Notes under the pieces: model-generated
What the model was told of the DNA's origin: nothing
The model's input: the letters and a program-made list of their open reading frames with translations, nothing else
Databases searched by the model: none
Position numbers and translations under genes: made by a program
Source: Duganella aquatilis
GTDB taxonomy: Bacteria > Pseudomonadota > Gammaproteobacteria > Burkholderiales > Burkholderiaceae_D
Length of the DNA: 64,000 nucleotides
Direction: 5' to 3'
Assembly (NCBI RefSeq): GCF_009674565.1
Contig: NZ_WKJL01000004.1
Location: forward strand, 248,001 to 312,000
Shown here: positions 63,728 to 64,000 of the stretch, piece by piece
How the letters are laid out: each line of letters begins with the position of its first letter
Numbering within the stretch: the stretch's first letter is position 1

Positions 63728-64000
63728 ATGAACAGCAAACTGATCGCCATCATTGCGGCGGCATGCATGAGCACTGCCGCCATCGCCCAAACCTCGGGCA
63801 CCTCGAACACCGGCACGCCAGCCACGGGTGAAAGCAAAGCCACCAGCGGCGAGCAGAACGCCACCGCCATGCAGAACAATTCCAACATGCAGAACACCGC
63901 GCCGGCAAAAACCGCGAAGGACCGCAAGGCGCGGAAAAACGCCAACGCCGACTGCAACACCGCCCACACCGACGGCAACGCCACCGCACCGGCCCACTCG
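63728..64000 (+). CDS. Exported low-complexity protein, paralogous signal peptide (partial, runs off right edge)
   Basis: At least 91 residues, truncated by the window. The first 22 residues (MNSKLIAIIAAACMSTAAIA) closely match the leader of the 62922 protein, pointing to duplication; the mature part is rich in Thr, Asn, Met and Gln instead. A good AAGGAG site precedes it. Confidence 0.75.
   Translation, partial: MNSKLIAIIAAACMSTAAIAQTSGTSNTGTPATGESKATSGEQNATAMQNNSNMQNTAPAKTAKDRKARKNANADCNTAHTDGNATAPAHS

Overview
The window is GC-rich chromosomal DNA of a betaproteobacterium, most likely an Oxalobacteraceae member of the Duganella/Massilia type. That placement is inferred from protein flavour, from the EF-P(Arg32)/EarP pair, and from the mixture of housekeeping genes with many environmental sensing and repair genes. 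It is not a plasmid, phage or secretion locus. No CRISPR array, insertion sequence or prophage was seen. Coding density is very high, with several convergent gene pairs whose stop codons touch or overlap.

Left part (1-20 kb): a DUF349 protein running off the edge; a three-gene minus-strand operon (YcaQ-type DNA glycosylase, DUF2804 protein, Pat-like acetyltransferase); a membrane PAS/GGDEF diguanylate cyclase; the sbcD-sbcC nuclease operon; a penicillin-binding-like serine hydrolase; a small HEAAH metalloprotease; two uncharacterised small genes; a methyltransferase; and the initiator tRNA. A vapBC toxin-antitoxin pair sits directly behind the initiator tRNA.

Centre (21-42 kb): a sensor kinase, a Tat-exported phosphoesterase, dbpA, a Fsr-type MFS exporter with a divergent AraC regulator, and a two-component system divergent from msrB-dipZ-msrA, which looks like an extracytoplasmic methionine-sulfoxide repair module with its own electron feed. 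Then come hydrolases, efp with earP, and an unusual cassette of a three-times-repeated Gly-rich protein, a stand-alone subtilisin-prodomain-like protein and a leaderless S8 peptidase.

Accessory block (42.1-51.4 kb): bounded on both sides by tRNA-Glu genes that read as identical copies. It holds uncharacterised exported and membrane proteins, an ankyrin protein, a chemoreceptor and a frameshifted S9 peptidase. Two genes in it share a nearly identical 49-bp upstream element. On the right it ends in a three-fold tRNA-Ala/tRNA-Glu array directly downstream of gltX.

Right part (52-64 kb): gltX, a VOC protein, a divergent DSD1-type PLP enzyme and ornithine-cyclodeaminase-like gene, a TetR regulator facing a small membrane/regulator operon that ends in a DUF2306-DUF2141 fusion, a DUF4399 protein, apbC, metG, a GNAT gene, and a run of small exported low-complexity proteins that continues beyond the edge.

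The best candidates for something undescribed are the repeat-protein/prodomain/S8 cassette (38.9-42.1 kb), the tRNA-Glu-bounded block with its shared 49-bp promoter-like element, and the Asn-rich exported protein cluster at the right edge.
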